Below are positions 36,125 through 45,537 of a DNA stretch of 64,000 bases, one piece after another. Position numbers and translations under genes: made by a program. The stretch spans positions 1 to 64,000 of the forward strand of contig JAJDBW010000033.1 in assembly GCA_029261155.1 (NCBI GenBank), read 5' to 3'. The notes beneath the pieces are model-generated. The model saw only the letters and a program-made list of their open reading frames with translations. It had not been told where the DNA came from and ran no database searches. This DNA is from Nitrospirota bacterium. Its GTDB lineage: Bacteria > Nitrospirota > Nitrospiria > SBBL01 > JAADHI01. The number at the start of each line of letters is the position of its first letter. Within the stretch, counting starts at the first letter, position 1.

Positions 36125-36173
36125 CCAAAAAAATAAGTCGCTTCGTGTTCTTAGACCGAAAATGGAGGAAACG

Positions 36174-36776
36174 ATGTCCCTTTTCAATACAATCTTGATC
36201 CTATCCGTTATCTTGTTCGCCGTTGTACCCGATTCTTCTGCGGAAGACAAACCCTTACCCTCCGGGCTCTATGCCGTGCTCAACACCACACTCGGAAAGA
36301 TCACCTTGACCCTTTTTGAAAAAGAAACGCCTTTAACTGTGGAAAATTTTGTGGGCCTCTCGGAGGGGACGAAAGAATGGACCGATCCGAAATCACGTGA
36401 GAAGGTTAAAAAACCGATGTACGACGGTTTAATCTTTCATCGCGTGATCCCGAACTTTATGATTCAGGGCGGCGATCCGATGGGCAGCGGGATGGGCGGC
36501 CCAGGCTATCAGTTTAAGGATGAGTTTTCGCCGAATTTAAAGTTCGATCGCCCAGGACGCTTGGCCATGGCGAACGCCGGTCCGAATACCAACGGCAGCC
36601 AATTTTTTATTACGGAAGGCGCGACGCCTCATCTCAACAATCGCCACACCATTTTTGGACAGGTTTATGAAGGACAGGATGTGGTGCGAAAAATCGCCAA
36701 CACCTCACGCGACCGGCGCGACCGTCCGACAACGGACGTGGTGCTGACTCAAGTTGAGATTCTCCGGGTAAAATAG
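36174..36776 (+). CDS. Exported cyclophilin-type peptidyl-prolyl isomerase
   Basis: A 200-residue periplasmic proline isomerase. After a signal peptide ([13 protein letters not shown], cleaved near SSA) it has the cyclophilin core: [29 protein letters not shown] with the catalytic Arg, [32 protein letters not shown] and [20 protein letters not shown] supports the ATG at 36174; an ATG at 36162 contains this ribosome site. It is convergent with glgC. Confidence 0.93.
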   Translation: MSLFNTILILSVILFAVVPDSSAEDKPLPSGLYAVLNTTLGKITLTLFEKETPLTVENFVGLSEGTKEWTDPKSREKVKKPMYDGLIFHRVIPNFMIQGGDPMGSGMGGPGYQFKDEFSPNLKFDRPGRLAMANAGPNTNGSQFFITEGATPHLNNRHTIFGQVYEGQDVVRKIANTSRDRRDRPTTDVVLTQVEILRVK

Positions 36777-36798
36777 GAAGCACGCGTTTTAGCGCGCC

Positions 36799-38025
36799 TT
36801 AAAAGGTGTATCCCTTCGGCACAACGACAACGCCGTTTTCGGAAACGGTAAACCGTTTTTTATCGAGCACCGGGTCGTAGCCAACGGTTGCACCTGGCGG
36901 AACCCGCACCTCTTTATCGATAATACATTTCCGCACCCGTGCACCCGAGCCGACGCGAACCCCATCAAAGAGAATGGCCTCCTCAACTCGCGCACCCGAT
37001 TCCACACGCACGTCATGAGAGAGGATGGAGCGAAGAACCCGCGCGCCAATAATGACGTCTCCGCCCGCCAAGGAGGCATTCTCCACAATGCCGACTTCGC
37101 CTTCGGACGAAGGCACCATACGCGCCGATGGAAATTGCCCGTGATAGGTTCGAATAAGCCAATCTTTCTGATAGAGATCGATCGGGGGAACCGGCATCAG
37201 TAAATCCATATTGGCTTGATAATAGGCATCAAGGGTGCCCACATCGCGCCAATAATAATCTTGAGAAACCCGGCCAGATTTTCCGCCGAAGAGGTAGGCG
37301 CCCACATTCTTTTTCGCCTCAACCATTTCGGGAAGAATATTCTTACCAAAATCATGGCCGGAGCTGCGCTCCGAGTGATCTTCCTGAAGGACATTGAGTA
37401 GAACCGGAAGATTGAAAATATAGATCCCCATAGATGCGAGCGCGCAATTTGGATTTTCAGGCATGGCGGGTGGACGGGGTGTTTTCTCAATGAACCTTCG
37501 AATCAGTTGCTCCTCGTCGGTTTCAATTACGCCAAAGTCTTTCGCCTCTTCGAGGGGGACCGGCATGGCGGCCACCGTCACATCGCGTTTTCTGTTCACA
37601 TGCTCTTTCAGCATCTCCGCATAGTCCATACGGTAGATATGATCTCCTGCTAATATCAGGATATACTCGGCATCGCTGCGCTCAAGAAGGTAGCGATTTT
37701 GAAAGATGGCATCGGCGGTTCCGGCATACCATTCTTCGCCCATGCGCATTTGCGCCGGTATGGCCGTGATAAATTCTCCGATCTCTGGATTGAAGATCGA
37801 CCAGCCATCTCGCAGGTGTTTATTCAGCGAGTGAGATTTGTATTGTGTGAGAATCATGATCTGGCGCAGGCCGGAATGAAGGCAATTCGAAAGCGTAAAA
37901 TCGATAATGCGATAGATGCCGCCGAAAGGAACGGAAGGCTTCGCGCGATCTTCGGTTAAGGGATGAAGTCGTTTGCCGATGCCGCCGGCAAGGATGATCG
38001 AGAGGGTTTTATCGACAATTTTCAC
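36799..38025 (-). CDS. glgC: Glucose-1-phosphate adenylyltransferase
   Basis: Makes ADP-glucose for glycogen synthesis. The 408-residue protein has the nucleotide-binding LAGGIGKRLHPLTEDRAKPSVPFGG, FTLSNCLHSG, LILAGDHIYRMDY, and the C-terminal left-handed beta-helix (GARVLRSILSHDVRVESG, GVRVGSGARVRKCII). The start is GTG. No glgA or glgB gene is nearby. Allosteric control as in the family is expected. Confidence 0.96.
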   Translation of the reverse strand: MKIVDKTLSIILAGGIGKRLHPLTEDRAKPSVPFGGIYRIIDFTLSNCLHSGLRQIMILTQYKSHSLNKHLRDGWSIFNPEIGEFITAIPAQMRMGEEWYAGTADAIFQNRYLLERSDAEYILILAGDHIYRMDYAEMLKEHVNRKRDVTVAAMPVPLEEAKDFGVIETDEEQLIRRFIEKTPRPPAMPENPNCALASMGIYIFNLPVLLNVLQEDHSERSSGHDFGKNILPEMVEAKKNVGAYLFGGKSGRVSQDYYWRDVGTLDAYYQANMDLLMPVPPIDLYQKDWLIRTYHGQFPSARMVPSSEGEVGIVENASLAGGDVIIGARVLRSILSHDVRVESGARVEEAILFDGVRVGSGARVRKCIIDKEVRVPPGATVGYDPVLDKKRFTVSENGVVVVPKGYTF

Positions 38026-38227
38026 AGGGGGTCCAATACCGTATTTCTAAATTGATGTGTCGTTGAGATCCACGCAGAAAAAGTTTATGATAAAGCTCGA
38101 AAAATTTCAATGGAAAAAGGACATCAGGCAATCCTAGTCCATTCGCGGATCCTATCGTCAATGAATTCTGGCCTGCCATTCTGGACTGATACCCGCTTGT
38201 AGAATCTTCAATAAAAGGGAGCGAGCC

Positions 38228-39046
38228 ATGACATCGTTAACGAAATTCAGATCTATTTTTTGGGGCGCTGTCTTTTTTGTCGCCCTCTTCGCAAGAACGA
38301 GTCGGAGCGCAGACATTAAGGATGTAAAATTTTACGAGATCGAATCCGGCCGGATCACCTATTCTATTTCGGGCGTTCAAGTCGGTACGGAAACGGTTGT
38401 GTGGAAAGACTACGGCCGTCGGTCGATGCGAAAGGTTGAAAGCCAGATCGAGTTCATGGGGGTTAAACAGGAAAATCGGCAGACCACGATCACGGATGGC
38501 ATTTGGATCTACACCCTCGACCTCGATAACAATTCAGCGACGAAAGTGGAAAATCCGATCCTGAAGGGCTTGCTTGAAAAAGGCGACGGAAATATGCTCA
38601 AAACCGGGGAAGACATGATGCGAGGCATGGGAGGAAAGGTCGTCGGAAAAGACACGGTGTTAAAAAAATCGTGTACGCTCTGGCGCAACGAACAGATGAT
38701 GAACATGACCGCATGTATATGGAAAGGCCTGCCTCTCATGACAAAGGGCGGGACCCCAGGCATGGAAGTCGTTCAAACCGCAACGGCGCTGAGCATCGGA
38801 AAGGTCAGGGATGAGGAAGTCTCGCTGCCGGCGGGCATGAAAATCGTTGAAGGTGAAGATCCGATGGCGGCACTCCGAAAAATGCAAGGGAATCGCTCGC
38901 CAGAAGGAGGAGGCATGAGCAATTTTAAAGGCATGCCGGGTGGATCTTCTGAGGGGCAGGATCCAGCAAAAATGATGGAGGAGATGAAAAAGATGCAAGA
39001 GCGGATTCAAGAAGAAATGAAACAGCGCGGCATGGGCACGAAGTAG
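38228..39046 (+). CDS. Exported hypothetical protein with Met-rich C-terminus
   Basis: A 272-residue protein with a signal peptide (SIFWGAVFFVALFARTSR, cleaved near RSA). The N-terminal half is beta-rich (YEIESGRITYSISGVQVG, TTITDGIWIYTLDLD) and resembles LolA/outer-membrane lipoprotein-sorting type folds. The C-terminus is Gly/Met/Lys-rich with charged helices (EMKKMQERIQEEMKQRGMG). Function is unknown. GGGAG precedes the ATG. Confidence 0.65.
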   Translation: MTSLTKFRSIFWGAVFFVALFARTSRSADIKDVKFYEIESGRITYSISGVQVGTETVVWKDYGRRSMRKVESQIEFMGVKQENRQTTITDGIWIYTLDLDNNSATKVENPILKGLLEKGDGNMLKTGEDMMRGMGGKVVGKDTVLKKSCTLWRNEQMMNMTACIWKGLPLMTKGGTPGMEVVQTATALSIGKVRDEEVSLPAGMKIVEGEDPMAALRKMQGNRSPEGGGMSNFKGMPGGSSEGQDPAKMMEEMKKMQERIQEEMKQRGMGTK

Positions 39047-39369
39047 GCGGTTCTACATCCTATTCCCTCAAAACAACCTCGACAGAAAATTTCGTGCGAA
39101 AAGGTCTTTACGCTCTTCTCGCGGTCAAAGCGGCAATCGGCATAAAGCTTCTGCGAAAATAAACCCGGAAAATGGATTGTATCGTAAAGGTTAGCCACGA
39201 GGAACGATGTGATTCTTCTTTCAACGCCCGCCCCCTAATTATACCGCCATGCTGCTCAGGCCTTCTTAACCCTACTCCCTTTACGGACTCTACAAGGCTT
39301 GACTGAATGTCCACAACGAGAATATGATCCGGTGTCAAAGTTTTTCAATCATTTAACCAGGAGTGTCTA
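39047..39369 (+). other. Intergenic region upstream of the cupin gene
   Basis: A 323-base stretch with no credible gene. Its 3' end carries a good promoter, listed separately. Confidence 0.45.
39299..39328 (+). promoter_or_regulatory. Promoter of the cupin gene
   Basis: TTGACT at 39299-39304 and TATGAT at 39323-39328 are 18 bases apart, each matching consensus at five of six positions, about 40 bases upstream of the start codon. Confidence 0.6.
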
Positions 39370-39798
39370 ATGAAGCCAAACGCGACGTTGTATATTGTTT
39401 CCTTACTTCTTGCCTTTGTCAGTCATCCCGTGCAGGCAGCGGAAGACGTCAAAATCACTAAATTACTGCAAAGCACCACGACCATTGAAGGAAAGGCCAT
39501 CGCCTATCCCCCATCCGATAAGGCCGAAATGTCGGCACTCTTGGTCGAAATTGCACCCGGCAAAGAAATTGGCCTGCATATGCACCCTGTTCCGCTTGTT
39601 GTTTACATGTTAGAAGGAGAATTGGATGTTGAAGTCGCCGATGGAGGAAAACACAAGATACCAGCGGGCAAGGCCTTTTTGGAGGTCGTCAATACCTGGC
39701 ATAACGGGATTAATAGAGGGGACACACCCGCAAAATTTCTAGTCGTTTTCGCAGGTGAAATCGGCAAATCCAATCTCATTCGCGCAGGGGGGAAATAA
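39370..39798 (+). CDS. Exported cupin-domain protein
   Basis: A 142-residue protein with a signal peptide (LYIVSLLLAFVSHPVQA) and a single cupin_2 barrel. Motif 1 is GLHMHPVPLVVYMLEGELDV with probable metal ligands HMH and Glu; motif 2 ends near VNTWHNG. Exported single cupins often bind small ligands or metals. The substrate is unknown. AGGAG precedes the ATG. Confidence 0.85.
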   Translation: MKPNATLYIVSLLLAFVSHPVQAAEDVKITKLLQSTTTIEGKAIAYPPSDKAEMSALLVEIAPGKEIGLHMHPVPLVVYMLEGELDVEVADGGKHKIPAGKAFLEVVNTWHNGINRGDTPAKFLVVFAGEIGKSNLIRAGGK

Positions 39799-39924
39799 GA
39801 AAACCCTCCCCTTATTATTTAGCGATGAGACCTTCTAAATAAGAGGCATTGATAGAAACAAAGGGGCAAGCCTCATGCTGATCGCGCGATGGTTCATTTG
39901 ATCGCTTGTTGGAGGTCCTTCCCC

Positions 39925-40290
39925 TCAAGCCCCCGAAGGCTTCACCTTCCAACCTTCTTTTTTTAAGAGTGCGATCAAGAGATCCCGGTAATCGCCCTGA
40001 ATTTCGATCACGCCCTCCTTCACGGTACCACCTGTTCCGCATCGTGTTTTAAGTTTTTTGGCCAGTGCCTTGAGTGCAGCCTGGTCAAGTGAAAGACCTT
40101 TAATCAGGCAGACCCCTTTTCCCTTGCGGCCTTTCGTTTCTCGCCATACCTGGACAGTACCGTCCCCCGCTGGGATGGATTGATGCTGCTGGCAGCAACA
40201 TTCGGCAAGCGCCTTGCCGCACTGGGGACACATTTTTCCAAATGCACTTGAATAAACAAGCGCACTTTTTTTATTGCTTTTATTTTTCAT
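39925..40290 (-). CDS. SUI1/YciH-family translation factor
   Basis: A 121-residue protein with the SUI1 fold (RKGKGVCLIKGL, then LKTRCGTGGTVKEGVIEIQGDYRDLLIALLKKEGW in parts). An N-terminal Cys-rich segment (CPQCGKALAECCCQQ) is a probable zinc-binding addition seen in YciH-like proteins. YciH affects start-codon selection and initiation fidelity. No partner gene is nearby. Confidence 0.9.
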   Translation of the reverse strand: MKNKSNKKSALVYSSAFGKMCPQCGKALAECCCQQHQSIPAGDGTVQVWRETKGRKGKGVCLIKGLSLDQAALKALAKKLKTRCGTGGTVKEGVIEIQGDYRDLLIALLKKEGWKVKPSGA

Positions 40291-40387
40291 GTTTTACGTT
40301 TTGGATTAATTTTAAGCTGGACGATCCATCATACGATAAAAACCATTGATCATGCTATGAAACGCTCTTCTTCCAAAGCCAGTCATG

Positions 40388-40477
40388 TCGGAGGATGCAC
40401 CTCGCCCTTCGCCCTAAGAAGAGAGCCTCAACGATTTGCCTCCTTAGAGCAAGCTCGGTCCGATGTGCGCCCTCCGA
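40388..40477. other. Long imperfect inverted repeat, possible structured RNA
   Basis: Arms of 13 bases (TCGGAGGATGCAC, 40388-40400; GTGCGCCCTCCGA, 40465-40477) pair at 11 positions plus one G-U, enclosing 64 bases that contain a second stem (CTAAG with CTTAG). It lies upstream of the operon promoter, and about 100 bases upstream of the YciH gene on the other strand, so its transcript, if any, is unknown. Confidence 0.35.
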
Positions 40478-40548
40478 AAATTGCCTTTCTCGCGAATTGA
40501 CGATTTATTTGGAAATCCAATCGCGCATCTTAGGGCAAGGCCATGCGA

Positions 40549-40577
40549 TTGACAACTTCCAGCGTTTAAAATAGAAT
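40549..40577 (+). promoter_or_regulatory. Near-consensus sigma-70 promoter of the amino acid operon
   Basis: A perfect TTGACA (40549-40554) and TAGAAT (40572-40577) are exactly 17 bases apart. The leader would be only about 30 bases, leaving no room for a riboswitch or attenuator. Confidence 0.85.
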
Positions 40578-40615
40578 GTGAGAATTCATTTGTTTTTACC
40601 CACTTGGAGAAGATT

Positions 40616-41791
40616 GTGCGCGAATTTTCACGAATTAAACGCCTCCCGCCCTATGTCTTTAACGCCGTCAATGCCCTGAAGATCGACGCGCGGCATCGGG
40701 GGGAAGATATTATCGATTTCGGGATGGGAAACCCCGACCAGCCGACCCCAGCCCATATCGTGGCCAAAGCCATCGAGGCCATCGGAAACCCCAAAAATCA
40801 TCGCTATTCAGCCTCGAAGGGGATCACCAAGCTGCGCCTCGCCATTACCAACTGGTATAAGCGGAAATACCAAGTGGAGCTCGATCCCGAATCTGAAGCC
40901 ATTGTGACCATCGGCTCGAAGGAGGGCATCGCCCACCTGGCCTTGGCTTTGGTGGGTCCGGGAGATATCGTGATGGCCCCGAGCCCGACTTATCCCATCC
41001 ATACCTATAGCGTCATTATCGCCGGAGCGGAGCTGCGCTCGATACCCTTGCGCCCGGACAGCGACTTTTTTGAAGACATGGCCACCGCCACCAAACAGGC
41101 CTGGCCCCGTCCGAAGCTTTTAATCATCAACTTTCCGCACAACCCCACCACACAGACCGTCGGCCTCGACTTCTTTAAAAAGATTGTCGATTTCGCACAT
41201 GAAAACGACCTGATGGTGATTCACGACTTGGCCTATGCCGACCTGGTCTTCGACGGCTATGAAGCGCCGAGCCTGCTTCAGGTGCCAGGCGCAAAAGAAA
41301 TCGGCGTCGAAATGTATACGCTTTCAAAGAGTTATAACATGCCCGGCTGGCGCGTCGGCTTTTGCGTGGGGAACCGTGAGATGATCGCCGCCCTAACGCA
41401 GTTGAAGAGCTATTTGGATTACGGCATTTTTCAGCCGGTTCAAATTGCCGCGATTATCGCGCTCAACGGTCCGCAAGATTGCGTGGATGAAATGGTCTCC
41501 CTCTATTGCAACCGCCGTAACGTGCTGGTAGACGGTCTCAACCGCATCGGCTGGCAAATCGAAAAACCCAAGGCCACCATGTTTGTATGGGGCCAAATTC
41601 CCGAACCTTTTCGAAAAGACGGCTCCATCGCCTTTTCGAAACACCTGCTCAAGGAAGCGAAAGTCGCCGTTGCACCCGGCATCGGCTTCGGCGAATATGG
41701 CGACGATCACGTGCGCTTTGCCCTCGTCGAAAATGAACATCGGACCCGGCAAGCCATTCACGGCATCAAACAGGCACTCAAGGGAATCTAA
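40616..41791 (+). CDS. AlaC-like aminotransferase
   Basis: A fold-type I PLP aminotransferase of about 391 residues, close to glutamate-pyruvate aminotransferase Ala[43 protein letters not shown], and the PLP-lysine motif [15 protein letters not shown]. The GTG at 40616 is preferred because GGAGA lies five bases upstream; a TTG at 40604 overlaps that site. It is first in the operon with hom, thrC, lysC and cimA. It could make alanine or transaminate an aspartate-family or branched-chain acid. Confidence 0.88.
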   Translation: MREFSRIKRLPPYVFNAVNALKIDARHRGEDIIDFGMGNPDQPTPAHIVAKAIEAIGNPKNHRYSASKGITKLRLAITNWYKRKYQVELDPESEAIVTIGSKEGIAHLALALVGPGDIVMAPSPTYPIHTYSVIIAGAELRSIPLRPDSDFFEDMATATKQAWPRPKLLIINFPHNPTTQTVGLDFFKKIVDFAHENDLMVIHDLAYADLVFDGYEAPSLLQVPGAKEIGVEMYTLSKSYNMPGWRVGFCVGNREMIAALTQLKSYLDYGIFQPVQIAAIIALNGPQDCVDEMVSLYCNRRNVLVDGLNRIGWQIEKPKATMFVWGQIPEPFRKDGSIAFSKHLLKEAKVAVAPGIGFGEYGDDHVRFALVENEHRTRQAIHGIKQALKGI

Positions 41792-41794
41792 TTA

Positions 41795-43120
41795 ATGCCT
41801 TCTAGGAAATCTTCCATTAAAGTCGGATTCATCGGATATGGCACGGTTGCGAGCGGCGCCATCAACATATTGCGATCGCAGCAAGAGCTGATTGCGCGAC
41901 GACTCGGCACCCGAATTGACATCGCTCGCGTTGCCGATTTAGATATCAAACGCGACCGCGGCATTGCCCTCGATAAGGGCCTCTTGACCACGGACGCCAT
42001 GGACATCGTTAAAGATCCTGAGATCGATATTGTGGTCGAACTGATTGGCGGAACGGATCACGCAAAAGGCTTCATCCTCGACGCCATCGCACAAGGAAAA
42101 CATGTCGTCACAGCCAACAAGGCCCTGGTCGCCGCCTACGGAGAAGCTCTCTTTGCCGCGGCTTCGGAAAAAGGCGTCGACATTGGATTCGAGGCCTCCG
42201 TCTGCGGCGGCATTCCGATTATCCGGGCCATCAAAGAAGGCCTGGCTGCTGAACAAATCAATTCGATCTACGGCATCGTCAACGGCACCTGCAACTATAT
42301 TTTGACGAAAATGCTTGAAGAAAACCGGGATTTCAGCGAAGTCTTGAAGGAGGCCCAGGCCCTCGGCTTCGCCGAGGCCGATCCAAGCTTGGATATCGGC
42401 GGCGGCGACTCGGCCCACAAACTCGCGATCCTCGCCAGCCTGGCCTTCGGCACGCCTGTTTCGCTTGAGGACATTTACACCGAAGGAGTTGAGAAGATTT
42501 CGCCCGTCGATATTGCCTTCGCCGATGACTTCGGCTACCACATCAAGCTCCTGGCCATTTCGAAACGGATCGGCGACGAAATAGAAGCCCGAGTACATCC
42601 AACGATGATTTCCAACGACACCCTGCTCTCCAATGTCGGTGGGGTCTTCAATGCCGTCTACATTGACAGCGAAGCCTTGGGATCGACTTTATACTACGGA
42701 CAAGGCGCAGGCAGCCTGCCCACCGGGAGCGCAGTGGTTTCCGATCTCATCGATATTGCGAGAAACATTCGAAGTGGATCGCCTGGACGGGTGCCGCCCG
42801 CAGCCTTTGTCCCCGCAGCCCGAAAGCCGCTTCGCATCAAACCGATGGAAGAAATCGAGAGCCTCTACTATCTCCGCTTCATGGTCAAAGACCAGCCCGG
42901 CGTGCTCTCAAAGATTTCCGGTATTTTAGGGGCGCATGGAATCAGCATCTCCTCCGTCATTCAGCAGGGGCGAAAAGCAGTGGGTGTGGTCCCTTTAGTC
43001 ATGATGAGCCATCGGGCAAAAGAGCGAGACCTTCAACTCGCCCTGAGCGAAATCGATCGGCTCGAATACGTTTCCGGGGCCACCCTGCTGATTCGCGTGG
43101 AAGGAGAAGACGAAGAATGA
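41795..43120 (+). CDS. hom: Homoserine dehydrogenase
   Basis: Reduces aspartate semialdehyde to homoserine. The 441-residue protein has the NAD(P) motif VGFIGYGTVASGA, NGTCNYILTKMLEE, the catalytic region ADPSLDIGGGDSAHKLAI and a C-terminal ACT domain (about 355-441), which allows threonine feedback inhibition. It starts three bases after the aminotransferase and overlaps thrC by four bases. Confidence 0.97.
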   Translation: MPSRKSSIKVGFIGYGTVASGAINILRSQQELIARRLGTRIDIARVADLDIKRDRGIALDKGLLTTDAMDIVKDPEIDIVVELIGGTDHAKGFILDAIAQGKHVVTANKALVAAYGEALFAAASEKGVDIGFEASVCGGIPIIRAIKEGLAAEQINSIYGIVNGTCNYILTKMLEENRDFSEVLKEAQALGFAEADPSLDIGGGDSAHKLAILASLAFGTPVSLEDIYTEGVEKISPVDIAFADDFGYHIKLLAISKRIGDEIEARVHPTMISNDTLLSNVGGVFNAVYIDSEALGSTLYYGQGAGSLPTGSAVVSDLIDIARNIRSGSPGRVPPAAFVPAARKPLRIKPMEEIESLYYLRFMVKDQPGVLSKISGILGAHGISISSVIQQGRKAVGVVPLVMMSHRAKERDLQLALSEIDRLEYVSGATLLIRVEGEDEE

Positions 43121-44172
43121 TCTGGCCCGGCATCATCGAAGCCTATCGGGAATTTATGCCCGTCAGCAAACGCACGCCGGTGGTGACGCTTCAAGAAGGC
43201 GGAACCCCACTCATTCCTGCGCCGCGCCTCGCCGCGGAGATTGGCGCCGACATCCAACTCTATCTTAAGTTCGACGGGACCAACCCGACCGGATCCTTTA
43301 AAGATCGGGGCATGACCCTGGCGATTTCAAAAGCCAAGGAGAAAGGCGCGGAGGCGGTCATCTGCGCCTCCACGGGCAACACCTCAGCATCGGCGGCGGC
43401 GTATAGCGCCCAGGCCGGCTTAAAAGCCTATGTCCTCATCCCCAAAGGCAAGATTGCCCTGGGAAAACTGGCCCAGGCGATGATTCACAAGGCAACGATT
43501 CTTCAAATCGACGGCAACTTCGACACCGCCCTGACCCTGGTGAAAGCAGTAGCCGACAAATACCCAATCACCTTAGTCAACTCGATTAACCCCTATCGAC
43601 TCGAAGGCCAAAAGAGTGGGGCCTTCGAAGTCTGCGATCAACTCAAGGGGTCACCGCTACACCATTTTCTGCCTGTCGGCAACGCGGGAAATATTACCGC
43701 GTATTGGATGGGCTACAAGGAATACTACAAACGCGGCATCATTACTTCGCTGCCGAAAATGCTTGGATTCCAGGCAGCGGGGGCCGCACCGATCGTCCTT
43801 GGCCGCGTGGTGGAACATCCAAAAACCATTGCCACTGCCATTCGTATTGGAAATCCGGCGAGCTGGAAACAGGCCGTTGCGGCCGCCGCCGAATCGAAGG
43901 GTCAAATCGACTTGGTCACGGACGAGGAGATCACAAGCGCTTATCAAATGATCGCCGGTTTGGAAGGTATCTTTTGCGAACCGGCCTCGGCCGCAGGCAT
44001 CGCGGGCGTGATCAAACTGAATCGGAGCGGCTATTTCAAAAGCGGCGACAGCGTTGTGTGCACCCTCACCGGGCACGGACTCAAGGACGCCGATTTTTCG
44101 ATGGGCATTTCGCAAAAACCGCAATCGATTAACGGGGAATTTGAAGACCTGGTCAAGGCCCTTGGCTTTTAG
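43117..44172 (+). CDS. thrC: Threonine synthase
   Basis: PLP enzyme converting phosphohomoserine to threonine, 351 residues, short class. The PLP lysine is in NPTGSFKDRGM, with CASTGNTSASAAAYSA and the phosphate loop PVGNAGNITAYW. The ATG overlaps the hom stop by four bases, implying coupling. Homoserine kinase (thrB) is not in this cluster. Confidence 0.96.
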   Translation: MIWPGIIEAYREFMPVSKRTPVVTLQEGGTPLIPAPRLAAEIGADIQLYLKFDGTNPTGSFKDRGMTLAISKAKEKGAEAVICASTGNTSASAAAYSAQAGLKAYVLIPKGKIALGKLAQAMIHKATILQIDGNFDTALTLVKAVADKYPITLVNSINPYRLEGQKSGAFEVCDQLKGSPLHHFLPVGNAGNITAYWMGYKEYYKRGIITSLPKMLGFQAAGAAPIVLGRVVEHPKTIATAIRIGNPASWKQAVAAAAESKGQIDLVTDEEITSAYQMIAGLEGIFCEPASAAGIAGVIKLNRSGYFKSGDSVVCTLTGHGLKDADFSMGISQKPQSINGEFEDLVKALGF

Positions 44173-44286
44173 GCCCACAATTCCTTTGGTATCAATCAAG
44201 TCGAAGGACCGATGCCCCGTTACCGGCGCGCGATTTCTCGCCTTCTTCTTCGAATACACGGCCGAATAAAAAAAGTAAATTCAACC

Positions 44287-45534
44287 ATGTCCTTAATTGT
44301 ACAAAAATATGGCGGCACCTCTATTGGCTCAGTCGAGCGGATTCAAAATGTGGCCGAACGCATAGCCAAAAAGAGCCGCAAGGGAAATGAAGTGGTCGTG
44401 GTGGTCTCGGCCATGTCCGGGGAGACTGATCGTCTCATAAAACTGGCCCGCCAAATGACGAGCGACCCGGACCAACGTGAAATGGACATGCTCATCTCCA
44501 CCGGAGAGCGCGTCACCATCGCCCTCCTGGCCATGGCCCTGCAGGCCCTGGGGTGCAAGGCCCAGTCTTTTACCGGACGGCAAGTCGGAATACTCACCGA
44601 CAGCATGCACACCCGGGCGCGGATTGAAGAGATTAAGGCCGACCGTCTTAGGCAGGCCTTGTCGGAAGGGGTGATTCCCGTGGTGGCCGGTTTTCAGGGC
44701 ATTAACCAAAAATCGGATGTGACAACCTTGGGACGGGGCGGATCGGATACAACGGCCGTCGCCCTCGCCGCCGCATTAAAAGCAGATCTCTGCGAGATCT
44801 ACACCGATGTGGACGGGGTCTATACGACCGATCCGAACATTGTCTCCGCCGCAAGGCGGATTCCCAAAATCTCCTATGAAGGAATGCTGGAAATGGCCAG
44901 TCTCGGAGCGAAGGTCCTCCAGACCCGGTCTGTTGAATTTGCGATGAAATACCGTGTGCCGGTCCATGTACGCTCGAGCTTTAACGAGGGCCCTGGCACC
45001 TTGGTGACGCAGGAGGATGCCGATATGGAACAGGAAATCGTCTCAGGAATTACCTATAATAAAGACCAGGCCAAGGTGACCCTGGTCGGCGTCCCCGATC
45101 GCCCGGGCGTGGCCTCGATGATCTTCGGCGCTATCTCAAAGGAAGAGATGAATGTCGATATGATTATTCAAAACGTGGGTCAGGCCGGCTTGACCGATCT
45201 TTCTTTTACGCTTCCGAAAGAGGATGCAAGACGCGCCAAGGATATTCTCTTGAAATTGGACAAAGAACTCGGCATTAAAAACATCGCCCTCAACGAAAAG
45301 ATCGCCAAGGTTTCGCTTGTGGGCGTCGGCATGCGCTCCCATTCCGGCGTCGCGGCGAAGATGTTTGCTTGCCTTTCCACGGAAGGGATCAATATAATGA
45401 TGATTTCGACCTCCGAGATTAAAATTTCCTGCGTGATCGAATCGAAATATACAGAGTTGGCCGTTCGAACGCTGCATGACAACTTTGGCTTGGGCGAAAA
45501 CCAAGCCCCGAAATCCGAGTCGGCCACGGGATAA
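44287..45534 (+). CDS. lysC: Aspartate kinase
   Basis: Phosphorylates aspartate, the first step for Lys, Thr and Met. The 415-residue protein has [58 protein letters not shown] and two C-terminal ACT domains (from about 265). The ATG at 44287 matches the family start, but no good ribosome site is seen; an in-frame ATG at 44212 would add 25 basic residues. Confidence 0.96.
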   Translation: MSLIVQKYGGTSIGSVERIQNVAERIAKKSRKGNEVVVVVSAMSGETDRLIKLARQMTSDPDQREMDMLISTGERVTIALLAMALQALGCKAQSFTGRQVGILTDSMHTRARIEEIKADRLRQALSEGVIPVVAGFQGINQKSDVTTLGRGGSDTTAVALAAALKADLCEIYTDVDGVYTTDPNIVSAARRIPKISYEGMLEMASLGAKVLQTRSVEFAMKYRVPVHVRSSFNEGPGTLVTQEDADMEQEIVSGITYNKDQAKVTLVGVPDRPGVASMIFGAISKEEMNVDMIIQNVGQAGLTDLSFTLPKEDARRAKDILLKLDKELGIKNIALNEKIAKVSLVGVGMRSHSGVAAKMFACLSTEGINIMMISTSEIKISCVIESKYTELAVRTLHDNFGLGENQAPKSESATG

Positions 45535-45537
45535 GTG

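Larger units (their letters stand above)
40291..40615 (+). other. Intergenic region upstream of the amino acid operon
   Basis: This 325-base stretch holds no gene. It carries a long imperfect inverted repeat (40388-40477) and the near-consensus promoter of the downstream operon, each listed separately. No T-box or leader peptide with repeated Thr, Ile or Lys codons is seen. Confidence 0.5.

Noticed and set aside
39108-39338. Minus-strand 76-codon frame before the cupin gene
   Set aside because: No ribosome site or motif, and it covers the cupin gene's good promoter.
40549-40615. T-box, attenuator or riboswitch for the amino acid operon
   Set aside because: The promoter leaves a leader of only about 30 bases, too short for any of these.
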